Source: Burkholderia seminalis DSM 23518
GTDB lineage: Bacteria; Pseudomonadota; Gammaproteobacteria; Burkholderiales; Burkholderiaceae
Length of the DNA stretch: 64,000 nt
Assembly: GCF_902832885.1 (NCBI RefSeq)
Contig: NZ_CADFDK010000004.1
Coordinates: 95,655 to 159,654 of the forward strand
Direction of reading: 5' to 3'
The translations under genes and the position numbers were made by a program. The notes beneath the pieces were generated by a model, which saw only the letters and a program-made list of their open reading frames with translations, made no database searches and was not told the DNA's origin. Shown in pieces: positions 61,897-64,000 of this stretch (the stretch's first letter is position 1; each line of letters opens with the position of its first letter).

Positions 61897-63861
61897 CTAC
61901 ACGCCCGCCGACGTCGAAGCCAGCGGCACCGTCACCGACGTGCCGGCCGGATCGAGCGTCAGGCCCGTGCCGGGCGCCGGCCGCAGCGTCGCCTCGTAGT
62001 CGCTGGAGAGGACGACGAGCCCGAGCCGGTGGCCGGCTTCCAGCTTGTAGTCGCGCGGCATGAACGTCAGCTTCAGGTCGTACGGCAGGCCGGGCAGCAC
62101 GGGTTCCGTCAGCCACTCGGACAGCCGGTTGCGTGGGTCGGTCCAGGCACGCGTGACGATCGTGGCCGTGCCGTCCGGCGCGCGATCGACCAGCAGCGCC
62201 GTCACGTTGGCGACGCCGGTGAAGGTCAGCCTGACGCGTGCGGTCGCGGTGCCGGACAGGCGCGCCGCGGCCGTCAGCGGCGCGGTTTCGAAGCGGCTGC
62301 GGTTTTCGCCCGTCGACGTGTTCGCCAGCGTGAGCGCTGGAATGCGCGCATCGTCGGTGAAGCGCGCGAGCGGGCCGCCGCTCGGCAGCCGCAGCAGCGT
62401 GCCGGTGCTTGCGCCGTCGCCGCCCGCGAAGTACGTGACCGGCGTCGCACGGCGCGCGGCCCAGTCGGCTTCCTTCAGCAGCGTGCCGTCGGCCTGCTCG
62501 ATCACCGCGCGCGGATCGCGCTCGACGCCGTTGTTGTAGCCGATCAGGTAACGCGTGAACCAGCGGTTCACCTCGGCGGTCCACGCTTCGCCCATCGCCG
62601 GCACGCGCGTCGGGTCGGTGTGCTTCAGGCGGTGCAGCCACAGCTGCGTCGGCACGCCCTGGCGCCGCATCGCGAGATACCACGATGTCGACTGGTCGAC
62701 GCGCACGTTGTCGTCGGTGAGCCCCTGCGCGACGAGTGCCGGCGCGACCGCGAACCCCGTCGGGATGTCGCGCGCGGCCCAGAACGGCGAATAGTCGCCG
62801 GTCTTGCGGTCTTCCTGCTGCAACGCTTCGTCGATCAGGTGCGTGCAGCGTTCCGGATGCGCGTTCGTCAGCAACGCCTTGATGTACACGTCGACGTCCT
62901 CGCCCTGATAGCCTTCCGGCGCGCGCACGAGGCCGCCCGAGCGGTAGTAGCCGTACATGTTCGTCAGCCCGGCGATCGGCACGATCGCGTCGAGCCCGCG
63001 TGTGCGCAGGCTCGCGACCATCTTCGGCAGCGTGCCGTCGTACGACACGCCGTACATGCCGACGTGGCCCGTCGACCAGTTCGCGACGACCGTCTTGCCG
63101 TTCGCGTCCTTCGCGGTCGCGTCGCGGCCGAGCCAGCGGATCACCGACGCCATCGCGACCGATTCGTCGCGCGTCAGGATCGTCGGGCAGCCGTCCGAGC
63201 CGGCGGTGCCGAGCGAATCCGCGTAGACGATCGTGAAGCCGCGCGGCACGAAGTAGCTCTCGATCCACGAGCGGCCGGCGGCGGCCGCTTCGACCTGCTG
63301 CAGCATCCGCGACTGCGGCGCGGCGGCCAGGATGCGCGTGGATGCCGATGCCGGTGCGCCGGCGTTCGCGGCCGGATGCGGCGTGCCGTCGAGTTCGACG
63401 TCGACGTCGTGGTCGGGGCTGTCGGCGAGCCCCGCGTAGTACGGGCTCGCGAGCACGATGACGGGCGTGCGTGCGCCGTTCGCGGTTTCGGACGGCCGCA
63501 CGATGCGCACGTGGATGCGGTCGCGCGTGCCGTCGCCGTCGGAATCGACCGGCGTGTCGACCCACGCGTTTTCCTCGATCGTGCCGCCCGACAGCGACGG
63601 CTGCACCTGGCCGTTGCTGATCACCGGCTTGTAGCGTCCGTTGCTGGCCGGATTCGCGTACGGGACACCGGACGGCGACACGTGCGACGCCAGCGACTGC
63701 GCATCGGCCGCCGTTGCGGCGGCCCCCTCCTGTTGGCCCTGCGCGAGTGCGGATACCCCCGCCGCGCTGCCGCCGTCGTCGCCGCCGCACGCGGCGAGCG
63801 TCGCGGCTGCCACGAGCGCGGGCAGCCACGCGCGCCGGAATCCGGTTCGATGAATGTTCAT
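61897..63861 (-). CDS. CocE/NonD-family (X-Pro dipeptidyl-peptidase-like) serine hydrolase, lipoprotein
   Basis: 654 residues. A lipoprotein signal MNIHRTGFRRAWLPALVAAA ends in a lipobox TLAAC, followed by a Gly/Asp linker. The alpha/beta-hydrolase domain has the nucleophile elbow GVSYDGTLPKMVASLR near residue 270; the C-terminal beta domain (from about 500) is of the CocE/PepX type (FMPRDYKLEAGHRLGLVVLS). Members cleave X-Pro peptides, esters or beta-lactam side chains. The chosen ATG has GAGG 8 bases upstream; an in-frame start 27 codons earlier would bury the signal. Location: outer-membrane or periplasmic lipoprotein. Confidence 0.88.
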   Translation of the reverse strand: MNIHRTGFRRAWLPALVAAATLAACGGDDGGSAAGVSALAQGQQEGAAATAADAQSLASHVSPSGVPYANPASNGRYKPVISNGQVQPSLSGGTIEENAWVDTPVDSDGDGTRDRIHVRIVRPSETANGARTPVIVLASPYYAGLADSPDHDVDVELDGTPHPAANAGAPASASTRILAAAPQSRMLQQVEAAAAGRSWIESYFVPRGFTIVYADSLGTAGSDGCPTILTRDESVAMASVIRWLGRDATAKDANGKTVVANWSTGHVGMYGVSYDGTLPKMVASLRTRGLDAIVPIAGLTNMYGYYRSGGLVRAPEGYQGEDVDVYIKALLTNAHPERCTHLIDEALQQEDRKTGDYSPFWAARDIPTGFAVAPALVAQGLTDDNVRVDQSTSWYLAMRRQGVPTQLWLHRLKHTDPTRVPAMGEAWTAEVNRWFTRYLIGYNNGVERDPRAVIEQADGTLLKEADWAARRATPVTYFAGGDGASTGTLLRLPSGGPLARFTDDARIPALTLANTSTGENRSRFETAPLTAAARLSGTATARVRLTFTGVANVTALLVDRAPDGTATIVTRAWTDPRNRLSEWLTEPVLPGLPYDLKLTFMPRDYKLEAGHRLGLVVLSSDYEATLRPAPGTGLTLDPAGTSVTVPLASTSAGV

Positions 63862-64000
63862 TGGATCGACCTCGTCTCTTGTGATTGTCTGGAACCGGCG
63901 CGGCTCGCGATACGCCCCCTGCGGCCTGGCCGGGTACTGCATCGGATGAAGCGGAACTGCACCATCAAAAGCGGCGGGCGACGCGCACCGGCGTCTCGCC

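Overview
The window is GC-rich DNA (AT-poor everywhere except about 4150-4620) with gene content and gene order typical of the genus Burkholderia, most likely the B. cepacia complex and a secondary chromosome. The genus call is an inference from gene families: ESPR-type trimeric autotransporter, DUF4148 pair, choline and sarcosine catabolic genes, hopanoid genes hpnI/hpnL, PACE efflux pump and QseBC-like two-component system. No rRNA, tRNA, CRISPR, prophage or insertion sequence was seen.

Layout. 1-4088 (minus): the N-terminal part of a very large, repeat-built trimeric autotransporter adhesin, cut by the window edge, behind an unusually AT-rich upstream region. 5-16 kb: small exported and soluble proteins, a flavin reductase, a candidate small RNA (about 8055-8123), a NIPSNAP protein, an acetyltransferase, a lytic transglycosylase and a DUF2339/DUF3999 membrane pair. 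16.1-20.4 kb: choline/betaine ABC transporter operon with an AraC-type regulator inside it, closed by a clear terminator. 20.9-28.0 kb: an accessory cassette made of a two-domain fimbrial protein, a 60-residue double-glycine-leader peptide, an HlyD-type adaptor, a C39-peptidase ABC exporter, a TolC-type outer-membrane protein and an LpxL-like protein. It is followed by a broken copy of the 3' end of the choline-binding protein gene, so the cassette lies between two copies of that sequence.

28.2-39.5 kb: TRIC-type channel, divergent PACE pump and LysR regulator, a BNR-repeat protein with a MoaD/ThiS-like partner, LpxO/AspH-type hydroxylase, two DUF4148 proteins, cytochrome b561 with a two-component system, and hopanoid genes. 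39.5-46.4 kb (minus): a complete four-carbon sugar-acid pathway (LtnD, DenD, OtnI, OtnK, OtnC) with its MFS importer and GntR regulator. 46.6-55.0 kb: divergent GlxA/AraC regulator and the sdaA-soxBDAG-folB-like operon, which would turn sarcosine to glycine and serine to pyruvate. 55.2-64 kb: a second lytic transglycosylase, an Arr-type rifampin ADP-ribosyltransferase, a four-gene osmoprotectant ABC importer, a D-2-hydroxyacid dehydrogenase, a Nudix hydrolase and a secreted CocE/NonD-type hydrolase.

Two themes recur: uptake and breakdown of betaine-family osmolytes (16-20 kb, 46.6-55 kb, 56.5-60.3 kb), and surface or secretion functions (1-4 kb, 21-28 kb). The most interesting candidate for an undescribed system is the peptide-export cassette at 20.9-28.0 kb, whose predicted mature peptide starts with two cysteines and ends in a Thr/Pro-rich tail.
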